Source of the DNA: Paulinella micropora
Taxonomy: Eukaryota; Cercozoa; Imbricatea; Euglyphida; Paulinellidae
Length of the DNA: 64,000 nucleotides
Assembly: GCA_019918135.1 (NCBI GenBank)
Contig: WBZZ01005253.1
Span: 1-64,000 of the forward strand
Direction of reading: 5' to 3'
Shown piece after piece: positions 32,348 to 43,797 of this stretch. The translations under genes were made by a program, and so were the position numbers. Numbering within the stretch: position 1 is the first letter of the stretch; each line of letters opens with the position of its first letter. The notes beneath the pieces were generated by a model that worked only from the letters and a program-made list of their open reading frames with translations, was not told where the DNA came from and searched no databases.

Positions 32348-33069
32348 CTTGTCTGGAAGAACCGCGGGGAAGAGGTGGGGAGAGGGGGGAGGGCGGAGGC
32401 CAAGGACGGCCGTGACACACATTAAAAAGGATTTTTGTTTTTAGAAAACAACAAAGTAATCTCTTAAGCCCCCGAATATCCGGGGGAGGGAAGAGGAAGG
32501 GGGGGGGGGGAGGTTTTCAAACCGCGCGGCCCCCCCCCCCTCCGCGCAATTAAAAAAGGGGAAGAAAATAGGGGGAAAAGGAGGGGGGGGCCGCGACTGT
32601 TGTAATTTGGCCCCCCCAAAAAAACAGCGAGACGTGAGAGAGGGGGGGGGGGGCCGGCGGTAGAAAGGTGGGAGAGAGAAAAATAGCAGGCTCAAAACAA
32701 AAAAGTTGTGTAGCCAATGGCCGACATTGCGAGGCTTGGGTGAACGAGGGCGAAACCAAGGTATTTTCAAATTTTTTTTAGTTCCCAGAAGCAGAGACGC
32801 GTTTGGTCGAAAGGGGGGGGGAGGGGAAAGTGCGAGCCCTCGACTGTCGGCCCCCCCCCCGGACGGACGACGAGCAGAGAAAAGAAACAGAGGGTGTCGA
32901 AAATCCTTCTCCCCGTACGTGTGGGAGGGCGGGGGGGCCAGACGGCGGCCCCCCCCCCCCCCGCAAAAAAAAGTGCCGCCCGGGGTGAGAGAAGCGGGAG
33001 GGGGGGGGGCAGAAAGCGCAAAAAAAAACCAAACCCCCCTCCCCCGCAAAAAGAAAAAACTGGCTGCTG
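32348..33069. other. Long low-complexity intergenic region with G-tract element
   Basis: No gene is supported; all ORFs here are Gly/Pro/Phe-rich artefacts of G and C runs. At 32,582-32,660 lies an element shared with 40,911-41,000: G tract, CCG-GAC-GT-TAATT, a short A7, the core ACAGCGAGACGTGAGAG, then another G tract and CGGCGGT. A related C9-GCAAAAAAAA ... G10-CAGAAAG arrangement is at about 32,950-33,015. Confidence 0.6.
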
Positions 33070-34865
33070 ATGCTGGCGGCGCTGCACAGGGACTTGGCCG
33101 CCCAGCTGGGGTTAGGGGACAGTCAGGGCTTGCTGGTGCCGCTCGCGTCGTGGCAGCAGTCCCAAGAGGCCGAGCGCGAACGGCTCGTCACGGTGCAGGA
33201 AGCGTTGGCCCTGGACAAAAAAGCCTGCCAAGCCAAGCTGTACTGCCCGCAGTGCAACCAGGCGCTGTCTACGAGGCGCGAGAGTGTCGATGGCAGGCGC
33301 GCGCACTTCTTCCATCTGCGCCCCATTACGGGAAGCCACGGCGGCGAGGGTCTCCTGCATTTGTTGGCCAAGGCGTTCATTGAAGCGAAGCTGGCCGAGA
33401 TCATGTTCCGGTGGTCCAACTGTACCCCGGCGCTCGTCTGCCGCGCCGAACGGTGCTTTGCGGGCTGCACCGTGGTGCTGGAGCGAACGTTGGGCGCGAG
33501 CAGCCGACTGGTAGGTTTGTCCCCGGAAGAGGCTAGGCTCAGGCCCGACGTGACAATTCTGGATCAGAACCAGGCGGTTGTGGCTTTGTCGAAATACGGG
33601 TAAGCAGCCGCAAAGAGCAGCGGCACTGGGAGGCCTACGCCAAGTTCCCGCAGGCGGTAGCGTTGGAGATAGACTTCAACACTCAGGTTCCGAAATTCGG
33701 CACGACCTTGGTGCTGCAGGACACCAAACGACACACGTCTGGGGCGCCATGTGCCCCTTGTGCCACCCGGGTGGCCGAAAAACTCAGGGCGAGGGAGGCC
33801 GAAGAAGAAGAAGCAAAACGCCAGTCGCAGGCCGCCAGGGCCAGGGCCGAGCAACAGCGCGCTGGCGCGCTGGCCGAGCTGGCCGCGCGGGGCAGCGACC
33901 TGATCGTGAGCAAGCTGCCCGAGATCACGTTCCGCTGGTCCGCGTGCGCCTCCGGGCTAGCGCCGCAGTGCCAGCGGCAGCGGCGCTTCGAGGGCTGTAC
34001 AGCGGTAGTGGGCCGCGATGTCAAGCTGGCGACGGCCGACGAAGAAGCCGGCCGTCTGCCCGACGTGGCAATTTTAGACCAGAACCAGAGGGTGGTGGCG
34101 TCGATCGAGGTCTTCGTCGGTAGTCACAAGGAGCCGCGGCATTGGCAAGCTTATGACAAGTTTCCGGGGGCAGTTCAGCTAGAAGTAGACGTGCGCAAGC
34201 TCCACTGGAACTCGGAGAGTGGCTATTCGCTGACCGACGTCAAGCTCCGCGCAAATAACGCGCCGTGCACGTATTGCGTGTCAGAGGCCAGCGCGGCAGA
34301 GGAACGGCTGAAATTGCGGTTGGCCCAGGAAGAAGAACGCCATCGGGCGTGGTTAGCCCAGGAAGAGGAACGGCTGAAATTGCGGTTGGCCCAGGAAGAA
34401 GAACGCCACCGGACGCGGTTAGCCCAGGAAGAGGAATGCCTCCAAATGCAGTTGGCCGAAGAAGAGCTGGAGCGACAGTGCGACAATGAGCGCACTGCCG
34501 TACTGGCTGACGGCGAACGTCGTCAGGAAATCACCCCAGCTCGGGGCGAGGCGGTGTGTGACTTTTTAGAGCGCTCGCGCACGGACGACGGGGCGGCGCG
34601 CGGGCGGGCAGCGAACGAGTACCTGGAAAACAGGCTGAAACATGCGCTCTCGGATGACGACGGGGCGGCACGCGGGCGATCGGTTTGCGACTTTCTAGAG
34701 CGCAAGCTGGGTGTGTTGCCCTCACGCGTTCAAGACCCGTTGCTGGCCGGTGGTCTGCCCGCGTGGCTCTCGGACGACGAGGCGGCCGTGTTCCCTACCC
34801 TGACGTACACGCCAAACGCCCCCGGACCTGTCTGGGCCCTGGAGGAGGAGGCCAAGGTCGTCTAA
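33070..34865 (+). CDS. Tandem CoiA-like PD-(D/E)XK nuclease with zinc knuckles and C-terminal repeats, one frame break
   Basis: Predicted DNA nuclease of about 600 residues. The N-terminus has a zinc-ribbon (YCPQCNQAL), a CoiA-like RRAHFFHLRP and a GLLHLLAKAFIEAKL helix, then nuclease core 1 with RPDVTILDQNQ. A shift near 33,585 leads to the expected EIRVSSRKEQRHWEAY. A second core reads LPDVAILDQNQ then VVASIEVFVGSHKE, with the Asp and ExV residues of the fold. Each core ends in a CxxC knuckle (APCAPC, APCTYC). Then come repeats of RLAQEEERHR and KLRLAQEEER (coiled coil) and two VCDFLER / DDGAARGR repeats. CoiA-type proteins act on imported or recombining DNA; a viral role in recombination or host-DNA attack is inference. 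Confidence 0.65.
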
Positions 34866-34880
34866 AAAGTAATTTTTAGA
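34861..34880. terminator. Hairpin overlapping the stop of the nuclease gene
   Basis: TCTAAAAA-GTAA-TTTTTAGA: a perfect 8-bp stem with a 4-nt loop that includes the stop codon. Possibly a 3'-end processing hairpin like those known in mimiviruses and pandoraviruses. Confidence 0.45.
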
Positions 34881-36500
34881 GGCTAAGTTGGTTCGAAACA
34901 AAAAATGCTGGCAACCATTTTCCAAAAAAAGGTTTCAGTTCAAAGCATTTCCTTTTTAAAAAAATACGATAGAAAAACAAGGAGTTGTCACTTCTTTCTT
35001 TCTACTAACAGTATGATTGATGAAAAGGGAATGGCGGCCCTCCCATTACACCAATCCCCTCCTTTCCACTCTTCTGAAACTGCCCGGCGCGGCTTTTAAC
35101 AACAGTGCCTTTTCTTTTTCCGAATTTCTTTAGAATACAATCAAATTACCCTCCCCCCTCAAAGGCTGTGGGAATGAAGGGGGGGGGGCCGTCTGTACAG
35201 ACTGCCCCCCCTTTTCCGGGAGGGAGAAGACCGACCGTGGAAAAAACAAATCCTCCCTTCCATTCCCGCCGGTCCTTGGGCAGACCAGAAAAAATAAGAA
35301 GTTGCAGTTTCCTCGAGGACCGGCGGGGGGGCAAATCTTTCGTACAGACGCCCCCCTCCCCCCTCCCCCCCCACACACACACAACCACCAAAAAGAGAAA
35401 AGGGAGAGGAAAATGGGGAGCAGGGGAAACCTTTCGTACAGACTCCCCCCCCCCCCTTCCAAGGGAGAGGAAAATGGAGAGGGGGAACGGCGAGTGTTAG
35501 GATTGGAAGAAACAGCGACACCTAAGAAAGTAGGGAGGAGAAAGGAGGTCGGGACCAGACTACTTTTCTCTTTTTCTCCCTTCAGGAGTGCACAGGAACC
35601 AGCCAACACCCTCACCCTCTGAGCCTCTTCCAACCAAGCTGGGCCCTGCATTGTGACGTTCTGTTCCGACATTTATGTGATTTTCTTGGTACAAAAGAAT
35701 TTTTAAATTTGTTTACGCGACTATTTTTGAGATACAGATGTGTTTTTTTAGAGAAGGTTCAAGTTCTGTATCTCAAACATAGCCGCCGTCCCCCCGGCCT
35801 GTGCGGGGCGCTCGGACACACATAGGTGAGTTGAATGTATACCATTAAAAAGGATTTTCTTTTGAAAACCACGAAAAAATAATCTTCTGGTACGGGCCTT
35901 TGTTTTTTTAATTTCTTGTCGATAGGTAGGAAAGTGGCCATTGCAATTTTTTCCGCGCGGGCCGGGCATAAATAGAGAAAAACTTTTTATGGGGGCCCTC
36001 TGGGGTGAAGAAATAGTGAAAATGGAAAACTCCGCGGGCCCGCGGATGAACTTTATTGGCAACGGACTAGAATACGGCCTATAGATAAATATTAATTCTA
36101 AAACAAAATACTACAAAAAATATTAGAAAAGTTTGTAGTATTTATGGGGGACTGTGACCCGCTCGACGAGCAGCCTTGTCTGTGCGGGGTGCCCAAGGAT
36201 TTTTTTCAAGCCAAAAAACAAGCCCTGTTTGGAGGCGGACTGGACTAGAAGAGGAAAGGGAGGGCAGGGCCGCTTCCAACGGGGGAGGGAAGGGGGCGAG
36301 GGAGGGAAAGGAGAGGCGGGGCCCGGGGTCCGGGCCGACCCCTGCCCCCCTAGTCCCTTGCCTCTTTCTTCCTACCCCCCCCTCCCGCTTCCTTTACATA
36401 CCTCCCCCTCTTCCCCCCTGCCCCCTCTCTCCCCTCTTTATACCCTCTACTCTCCTCTTAATAGATACCAAGAAAGAAAAGGGTCTACTGAAGCACAAAG
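34866..36500. other. 1.6-kb non-coding region with repeated motif and hairpin
   Basis: No convincing gene. TTTCGTACAGAC followed by a C run occurs at about 35,337 and 35,427, and a related CTGTACAGAC plus C run at about 35,192. A 34-codon ORF at 36144-36248 (MGDCDPLDEQPCLCGVPKDF) is the only protein-like short frame. A block TTAAAAAGGATTTT at 35,847 is also found at 32,422. Pyrimidine-rich sequence fills 36,340-36,470. Confidence 0.5.
35726..35777. terminator. Perfect 13-bp inverted repeat (hairpin)
   Basis: TTTGAGATACAGA at 35726-35738 and its exact complement at 35765-35777, with a 26-nt loop. It resembles the other stem-loops of this block but is not adjacent to a called gene. Confidence 0.5.
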
Positions 36501-39021
36501 ATGAAACAAGAAATGAGCAGCAACCTTGAGGAAGACAAGGTCTTAGCCTTGGCGGATTCTAAGGAGACGTTGCGAAGACTGCAAGCCAGGCTAAAAGTCA
36601 TTGCAGCCAAAGCCAACAATCCGCACCTGCAAGGTCTGCGCCCGATTTATCTGGGCACGATAGTGCCCCTGGCCAACGAGAGACGTTTGGTAAGCACGTC
36701 GCAGGCGCGAAAGTGGATCTTAGCCAATAAATGGCAAGCGCGCCTAGCGCCTTACTTTATGCCCGGCGCGCCTGAGTGGCACGTGGATCACATTGTGCCG
36801 CGCGGTTGGGGGCGGCGTGGACCACCCTCGCAACTATGTCATGATGCCTGGATTGGTGAATATCTCGTTCAGTGATTTCTTGCCAGCGGAAAAGATAGCC
36901 TACATTGGCGGCGTGGCAGCTCGCGGTGCCAGGCTTTTCTGCAACTACCTGCGTCCAGGCGCCGAGTTGAGGATCGAGGAACTGCCAAAGTTGGCAATCA
37001 CGGGCGCCCTGGACGGCCCTCAGGCCCTGACGACGCCTGCAAGGTTGACAGACATCCGATCATACATCTCCTGTTCGACGGGGCTGGATGCCGAGTTTTA
37101 CGCTGACAGCTGCCTGCCCACGATCGAACATATTAAGAAATCCTACGGCACTAGGAACCTGGCGCACTTAGAACACCCGTTCTTCGCGTGCATGAACCCT
37201 GCCTCCATGAATAGCGACTGGATCAGTTTCAGAAACTGTTCTCTCAATATCAAGACCCTGGAGTACAGAACTTGGAACGATTTCAGAGAAAGAAGTGAGC
37301 AGGCCCCGTTTCCCGATCACTTTTATGACTTTGACATAGATTTTGCAAAGTTGGCAGAGGCCGACAATCACGGTGACGAGTGGCTTACTCCCTCCTGGGC
37401 AGAGATACTCAAACTGCAACTCAGCCCAGAAATGTGCCACGTGTTCGAAGTGCTGGTGGGTCGACTAATGTATCCCGTCGGGTCATTCGACAATTGGCAA
37501 GTGATGCCTTTTCTGCTTGGCGATGGCGGTAGGGGTAAGGGCACGGTTCTCGGCATAATCAAGAAAATGAAACCCCGCGAAAAGGTCGCGGTCTTGAACA
37601 CAACAACAGCAGAGAAATTGGATTTGCAAAGCCTATACCAGAAAGAGCTTATCATGTGCCTGGAACTACCGCGAAACTTTACTGGCTTGCTAGACCAAGC
37701 TACGATGCAGAGCATGATATCAGGAGAAAACGTGCCCATCCCGTGCAAGCGCAAGACCGTCGCGATGGATCCGTGTTGCTCATCTCCTCTCATTATGGCT
37801 GGCAGCACTATCTTGAATTATAACAATGAACAAGAGCAGTGGAAACGACGGCTTGCGGTGTTCTGTTGGCAAAACACTCCGGCCAGAGTCGATTCCGGCC
37901 TGAAGAAGCTCATTGTCCAAAACGAGCTGCCATACATTCTGCTCCGCTGCATTGCTCGCTACCGCGCGACCGTGAAAGACAAGCCCAGCGCAGACTTCTG
38001 GCGAGATATAGCACCGCCCGCTCTGAGACATAATCAAAAATATACTGAGAGCCGCATGAACTTGCTGGCGCGGTTCCTGCACGAAGGGTCAAAGGAGCAC
38101 GGGGTGATCCCAGATAAAGGACGCCTTACTCTGTGGGAAGACTTTATCTCGGCGTATGACGGGTACTTAAAGGAGCTGAAACAACCTACTTTGAAGGGGG
38201 CCGAAAATATCCCCCAAAGCGCGCTGCGCCAAAATGATTTCGAGGTGTTTCCCCCGCGCACGGGCCTAGGCGCTGGCAGGGGTGCTCACAAGAAAGACGG
38301 GCGCGTGAACTACTGCGTATACTGCCCGTGCAGCAAGTCTGAGCTAGGACACGACTGCGACCCCACAGGAGTCTGTCGAGGGGGCCTGTGCCGGTATGTG
38401 AATTGTAAGAACAAGGGGCACAGGGATGCGGGCCGGCTCAAAGCGTATGGTATCGTAAACATGCGGATTGTGCCGCGCGGTGAGTTCGACCAGTGGCTGA
38501 TTGGTACTACGGAGGCCGGCTCGGAGGCAGAGTCAGGCGAGAGCCTCACTGTGGGTGAGTGGCAAGAAAAGGTAGTGGCTCTGACACTGACACTGGCAAA
38601 CGAGGACGAGAAAAAGATCAGACGTGCGACCAAGCAAATGTTGAAAGCGGAACGCAGGCGCGTCTGCCATATTGCTGGCATCAAGGACTGGAGGGTCTTG
38701 ACAAAAAAGTACAAGGAAGCACAAAAGCGAAAGCGAGAGGAGCGGCAGGTGCAGGGGTCTTCTTCTAAGAGGCCCCGACTGTCGGCCGAAGCTGTCCAGG
38801 AACGTGCGGAAAAGTACCCTTTTGCAATCGGCGCACTGTCTGGCGCACGGAAATCCGGCGTGCGCCTGCAAACACACACACAGACACACACAGGAGGAGG
38901 CACGGTGGGCTTCAAAATGATGCAAAAAAAAGGTAACAGGCCTTTGGATAAAAATGAGCATGAATATCCAAAAAAAACTTACCTTCTGAACATCCCGGTT
39001 GTTCTGGTTCTTACGCACTGA
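36501..39021 (+). CDS. HNH nuclease fused to SF3 (D5-like) helicase, one frame break
   Basis: A replication-type protein of about 840 residues. ORF 36501-36875 holds a helical N-terminus and the start of an HNH motif (EWHVDHIVPR). A shift in a G5 run near 36,808 moves to the frame open to 39021, which completes it (GGGVDHPRNYVMMPGLVN). Further on comes an SF3 helicase: the Walker A-type loop GDGGRGKGT (about 37,520-37,546; Gly where Ser/Thr is usual after Lys), Walker B ELIMCLELPRN, and motif C/Arg finger IMAGSTILNYN ... WKRRLAVF. A Cys-rich zinc region (YCVYCPCSK ... GLCRYVNCKNKGH) and a basic nuclear-signal-like tail (SSSKRPRL) follow. It would unwind viral DNA at forks; the HNH domain could nick or resolve. 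Confidence 0.75.
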
Positions 39022-39541
39022 CAATAGGCGATTGTTGTCAAAGGGGTTTTGCAAGACTAGCAAAAGATTTCGTCTGGCTTCATTAAATCAGTTTTTTTTC
39101 TTCGTGAACACAAATATTCCCTCCCCCCCCCCCCCGGAGGGTGTGACACCCTTGAGTCGAAGAGACCAGCGGGGCACGCGGCCCCCCCCCCCGCGCAGCC
39201 CCACGCGGGGTGTGGGGATGTGCAGCCTTGCCTCCCCTTCCCCCGGTAGCCAACCCCGTCATCGAAGCCCGGGTGGCCCTGCTGAAACAGCAGCGGCAGA
39301 GGCGGCGGCGGCAGCGGCAACAGCCGCACTTGCCGTCCTGCTAAGTAATTTCAGTGAGAAACATTTTTTTTTGTGACCTGAGAAGAAATTTTTGCAAACA
39401 GATATTCGTTTAATTATGCTGATTAAAAAAAGATCCCCAAAAAACACTAACCTACAATGTGTGCCTTTTTGTCTGCTTTTCGGCAAAATGGCTGATCGTG
39501 TTTTTGGGCAAAAAATGGGACTGTGACGTCTTTTTTTTTGT
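39022..39541. other. Convergent intergenic region
   Basis: C13 and C11 runs at 39,122-39,135 and 39,182-39,192, then AT-rich sequence with an imperfect inverted repeat (CCAAAAAACAC near 39,437 and GTGTTTTTGGG near 39,499). No gene is supported. Confidence 0.45.
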
Positions 39542-40747
39542 TCACTGTCCTTCCTGTTGTTTGAGAGAATGTGCGCCCGCCACCCAGCTCAGCGCGCCGT
39601 TGTTGAAGCAGACGTACATTCCCTTTTCTCTGTTTTGTAGACATTTCACAAGCTTGAGGTTGTCTTCTTCGCTCCAGCACAGGACTACCCAGACCAGCTT
39701 GACACTACCATCTGGCAAAATTTCATACCTGTCCCTGTACAGCTGGCTGCTAGTGCTCCAGCCTGACATGTTTGCTTCGCTGGTGAGCTCAGCGTATCGA
39801 TTATAGTTTTCAGGCTTGGGCCTTTGACACAGACGGGACACCCAGGTGTTGCTAGGGCGGATGACCGCCGGTAGAACCAGGAGAGTGCTGCTCACCTCCA
39901 TTGCACTTTTATTGGCAATCGTGATGCGCGAGACAGTCGTTTGCATGCCGGGGCCTCTCCCGTAGAGCGTGCCTCGCAAATGGCACATTCCTCCGTTAGA
40001 GGGACGGAAGCACAGGACCGCGTCGCTGCCGACACCTTCGGGGTACGCGCTCCGATCCTGGGGGGGGAACGATCCACTCTCTACCTCCTGAAAGTTCCCA
40101 GGACTCAAAGGCCGCGCTCTGGCTCGTCCAGCCAAAGCGTTCAAACATTTTCGCGTCCAGCACATAGACTTCAGGCAGTCGCTCCTGCAGGGCGCGCAGG
40201 CGCGCTACCTCCAGGCGCAGTTCGGCCAGCTCCTGTCCAAAACAGGCAAATTCTCGGTCTGCTTTTCATTGTTTCTTCGCATAAAATGTACCCTCGCCTC
40301 GCCCTCACGTGTCTGCGGGCGCAGGGTCACGCGGAGACCAGACCAGACCAGGATGAACCCTTTGGCTGGCTCCTTGCAAGGCCGCAGCCGCAGTGCCTCG
40401 CCGTTGCCTAAGTCACAGCCGGTCGAGCGTTTTTTTCTGTACTTGGCTGCCTGCTGGACATTTAAAAAAAAGCAGATGTCAAGCACGAGACCCGAGCTCA
40501 GCGAAGCGACCGCGGCGCGCAACTCGTCTTCGTCCACGTCGCCCTCAGCTCGAATGCTGCCCTGCCAATGGGCCTGCGCGCCGGGCTCGGCGCTGGCGGT
40601 ACGAGCGCCGCCATCTCGGGTCGTCGCTTCAACCTCTAAACAGCGGCCTGCCTCGCGCAGGCTTAGCTGCAAAAAGCCGTCTGCGCCATGCTCTGGCGCA
40701 GTCAGCGTCAGCGAGGCGGCACTGACAGTCTTGGCACTCGCTGCCAT
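39542..40747 (-). CDS. Hypothetical protein with central coiled coil, two frame breaks
   Basis: Starts at the ATG at 40747 (MAASAKTVSAASLTLTAP) with a beta-rich domain, then a conserved-looking ARVHFMRRNNEKQTE. Near 40,250 the frame changes to read CFGQELAELRLEVARLRALQ (a leucine-rich coiled coil) and EVYVLDAKMFERFGW. A second change near 40,090 returns to the ORF that ends at 39542 (RSAYPEGVGSDAVLCF ... WVVLCWSEEDNLKLVK). About 400 residues in total. Its beta domain plus coiled coil plus beta domain layout resembles the gene at 59782, suggesting virion fibre or adhesion roles; this is inference. Confidence 0.5.
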
Positions 40748-41381
40748 TGACAAATGTTCGTACTGTGAGAGGCCACCGAGAGACAAGCTCTCTTTTCGCG
40801 CCCTTTGACCCCCCTCCCTCTCGTCAAAGTCTGACCCACTTTTTTTCCCCTCTCGTCTTTCCCCCCCCTTTCTCCCCTCCCCTCCCCACACACTGTTAAC
40901 CATTCCGGTGCGGGGGGGGGGGGCCGGGACCGTCCTAATTCCGCACCAAAAAAAACAGCGAGACGTGAGAGTGGGGGGGGGGGGGCGGCGGTGGGGGGAA
41001 GTTAGAAGAGAGGCCGCGGCCAAATCGCTCTTTTCTTCTCTCCTTTCCGTCCGGGTGCGGAGCAGACAAAAAGTGCCCCCCCCCCCCCTCCTCCTCCCAG
41101 CCTTTTCGTGGTAGCAGACTACCACTTTTCTAAGGCCCGGCCCCCCCCTTCTGCCCCCCCCCCCCCCGCCGCCGCCCCCCCCCCCCCCCCCCCACTACGC
41201 AGACACCGTCCTACCTTCACACCACCCCTCTCCCCCCCCCCCCGCTTCCCTCCCCCCCCCCCCCCGCCCACGGCCTGCCACACACACAAGCTATTTTTTG
41301 GTTTTTTGTTTCCCCCCCCCCCCTCCCCAAAAAACCGACAGGAGAGAGCAAAACATTCGCTAGAATTCTCGGGCGTTTTCG
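40748..41381. other. Divergent region dominated by G and C tracts
   Basis: Contains the second copy of the G-tract element (40,911-41,000) and an extreme C-rich stretch from about 41,140 to 41,335. It separates the minus gene ending at 40747 from the GTPase at 41382. No ORF is credible. Confidence 0.6.
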
Positions 41382-43636
41382 ATGTACGCGGAGCTGCAGG
41401 CGGCCCTGCGGGACAAGGACATCCAGCTGGCGCTAAATCACGAGGAGCACGAGCGCCTGGCGCGCGAGCTGAACGAGCGGCCCGCGCCGTTGCTGGTAGT
41501 CATCGCCGGCGAATCGGGGGTCGGCAAGAGCAAGCTGCTGTCGCAGCTGCTGGACGAGGACCTGCCGGGTGCGCAGGGCACGTCCTGCACACAGTGTCCT
41601 TTGCAGTTCGAATTCGCGGACACGCCCGACTTCGGGGCCGAGCTCTGCTTCTACGCGCGGGACGTCTGGCAGGCCCGAATACAGCCGTTGCTGCTGGACT
41701 TGGGCTCCGGCCGCCAAGAGTCCAAGGCGCGGACGGAGGCGCTGCGGACGTTGTGCGACATCTACCCCGGGCTGGAGGCGCGGCTGACCGGTCGCCCTTC
41801 GCTGCAGGACCTCGAGGCGTGGTACCCGGAGTTGCACGGCGCACTGGGAACGCACGTGCCGTTCAGGGGCCCCGAACGCGCGTACGGCCCTGAGCGACGC
41901 GTTCGCGTGCGCAGCCGGTGGCGCGCGGGCCGAACAGCAGTCGCGCAAACGCCGGCGGCTGGCAAACAGTTGTTGGGGTTGGGTGCGGCAGGTCGTGGTC
42001 AGGGGGCGCTTCCCCCTGCTGCGTCAGCGCGAATTGCACAGTTGCGGAGGGCTGGTGCTGTGCGACCTGCCGGGCAACAACGACAGCAACCAGCTGCGCG
42101 ACCACGTGTGGGAAGAGCAATTGCCGCGGGCCGACTGTGTGCTGCTGGTGTCTGACATCGCGCGCGCCCTAACGAACCGGCAAAATCACGACAAGTTCGA
42201 CCGGGTGGTGCAGCTGTGCGCGCAGCACGGCCGCCTGAACAGGCTGGCGTTCGTGCTGACCAAGACCGACACGGGGCTGGACGCGGATGAGCTGGAAGGG
42301 AGCGCGGCGACGGGCTACTGTGTGGGCAAGCCCGACAGGCCAAGGCTGTGCACTGGCGGCACGGGCTGCCGCCGCAAGGGCCACCGCACCCTGCTGGGCG
42401 CGTGCCGCCGGTGGGTCAGGACAAATGAACGTCACCCCAACGTGGTGCGCGAGGCCCTGCGCGGCAATGTCGCGCAGGCACAGGTGTGGGCGGGCCTCGC
42501 GCGCAACGCGTACGTGTGCGAGGGTCTGCGGGTCAGGGTGCAGGACCAGGTCCAACGGCTGCTGGGCCCGACGCAACACAAGCTGCAGATCTCGGTGTAC
42601 GCCACCAGCCCGCGGGACTACGCTCGGCTCAAGGACGGTACAAATGATACCGTGTGGCGGTGCAAGAGCCACACGGGGGTGCCGGCGCTGCGCAAGTACC
42701 TGCGGCGGGACGTGCTGCGGCCCGTGCTGCGAAAACACGAGGCGCGGCTGCTGCAGCTGCTGCAGCTGCACTTGGGCGCGGCCGCGCCGTTGGCGGGGCA
42801 CGACGACGACAGCGCAGTTTTCAAAGCCCGCGTCAGCGCGTGCCTGGCACGACATGCCGACGATTGGCGGCGGGCCTTTTTCGAGCAGGTCCACGCTCCT
42901 TTGGAGCGCAGCGTAGAGAGCTGCGCCACACCGGAGGCCGTGGCCCCTCTGGCCAACCGCTATCGCCACCAACAGCTCGAGCACCACGCCGTCCTGACCG
43001 CGATTCTGCGCCGCAAGGGCCAGGAGTACACTACCGGGGGAACGCAGAATGCGAAGGTCTGGCACCTGCGCCACGAGGTGCTCGAGCTCATGGAGCCCAA
43101 GGCCAGCGGTCTCGTCGTGTGTTTCATGACGACTGCTTTTCCCGAACGCCTAACCCTCTTGCAGACCGAGCTGCAGACATTGCTGTGCGAGCTACGTACG
43201 CAGGAGCTCAGATGTGCAGACCTGATCGTGGCGCGGCCGGCGAATCGCCAGGGCCGCGACCTACTGGAGGATTGGACTGAGTTCCGGCGCTCCCTGGAGC
43301 AACCCGTCCGGGTAGCAATGCAGAGGCTGTGCGGCCAAGGTTTCCGGCAAGGGCTCGTACCAGCAACGCCTGCAGGTGCTGCAGACCAGCCTACAGCCGC
43401 AAGCCCGGCAGGCTCTACAAGCCAGCGTGAGCGGCCTCGCCGGCTGGTGGGACATCTACTCCCAAGACCTAGTGGCTGGCTACCAGCGGCAGCTCGCGTA
43501 CCTGGGCCACATCTTGCTTTCCTCGCACTCCACAGCACAGGTGTTGTCGTTGCCAACAAAAGAGCGGGACGCGCACGTAACCGCCATTGCCAAGTGGCAC
43601 AATCGCTTGGCCCAAGCCCTGCAGACGACCGACTAG
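41382..43636 (+). CDS. Large GTPase of dynamin/SLIP-GC type, two frame breaks
   Basis: A predicted GTP-binding protein of about 750 residues. G1/P-loop is IAGESGVGKSKLL (residues about 41-53), followed by a TSCTQCPLQFEF stretch like the switch region of nuclear SLIP-GC GTPases. After a shift near 41,880 come G3 (VLCDLPGNNDSN) and G4 (FVLTKTD). A long helical region follows, and after a second shift near 43,350 a C-terminal helical part (GWWDIYSQDLVAGYQRQL) ends at 43636. AATAAA-type signals follow (about 43,676 and 43,701). Dynamin-like GTPases in the host remodel membranes or restrict pathogens; a viral copy could counter or mimic this. The family match is by motifs only. Confidence 0.7.
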
Positions 43637-43797
43637 CTCCACTGCCGGGATTGTCCCTCCTATTCCATTTGCTGTAATAAATCAGTATTTTTCTTTTTAA
43701 TAAAATAAAATATATAAAAAAACAGACACACATACAAGCTATTAGCCGCGTTTTTTCTTCTTTTCATATTGTTCCTTCTACTCTTTTGTGCTCAAAG

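Noticed and set aside
32441..33049. Gly/Pro/Phe-rich ORFs across intergenic G/C tracts (also 35130-35672, 41108-41893, 46166-46460)
   Set aside because: Composition follows directly from G and C runs; no start context, domain or paralog supports them.
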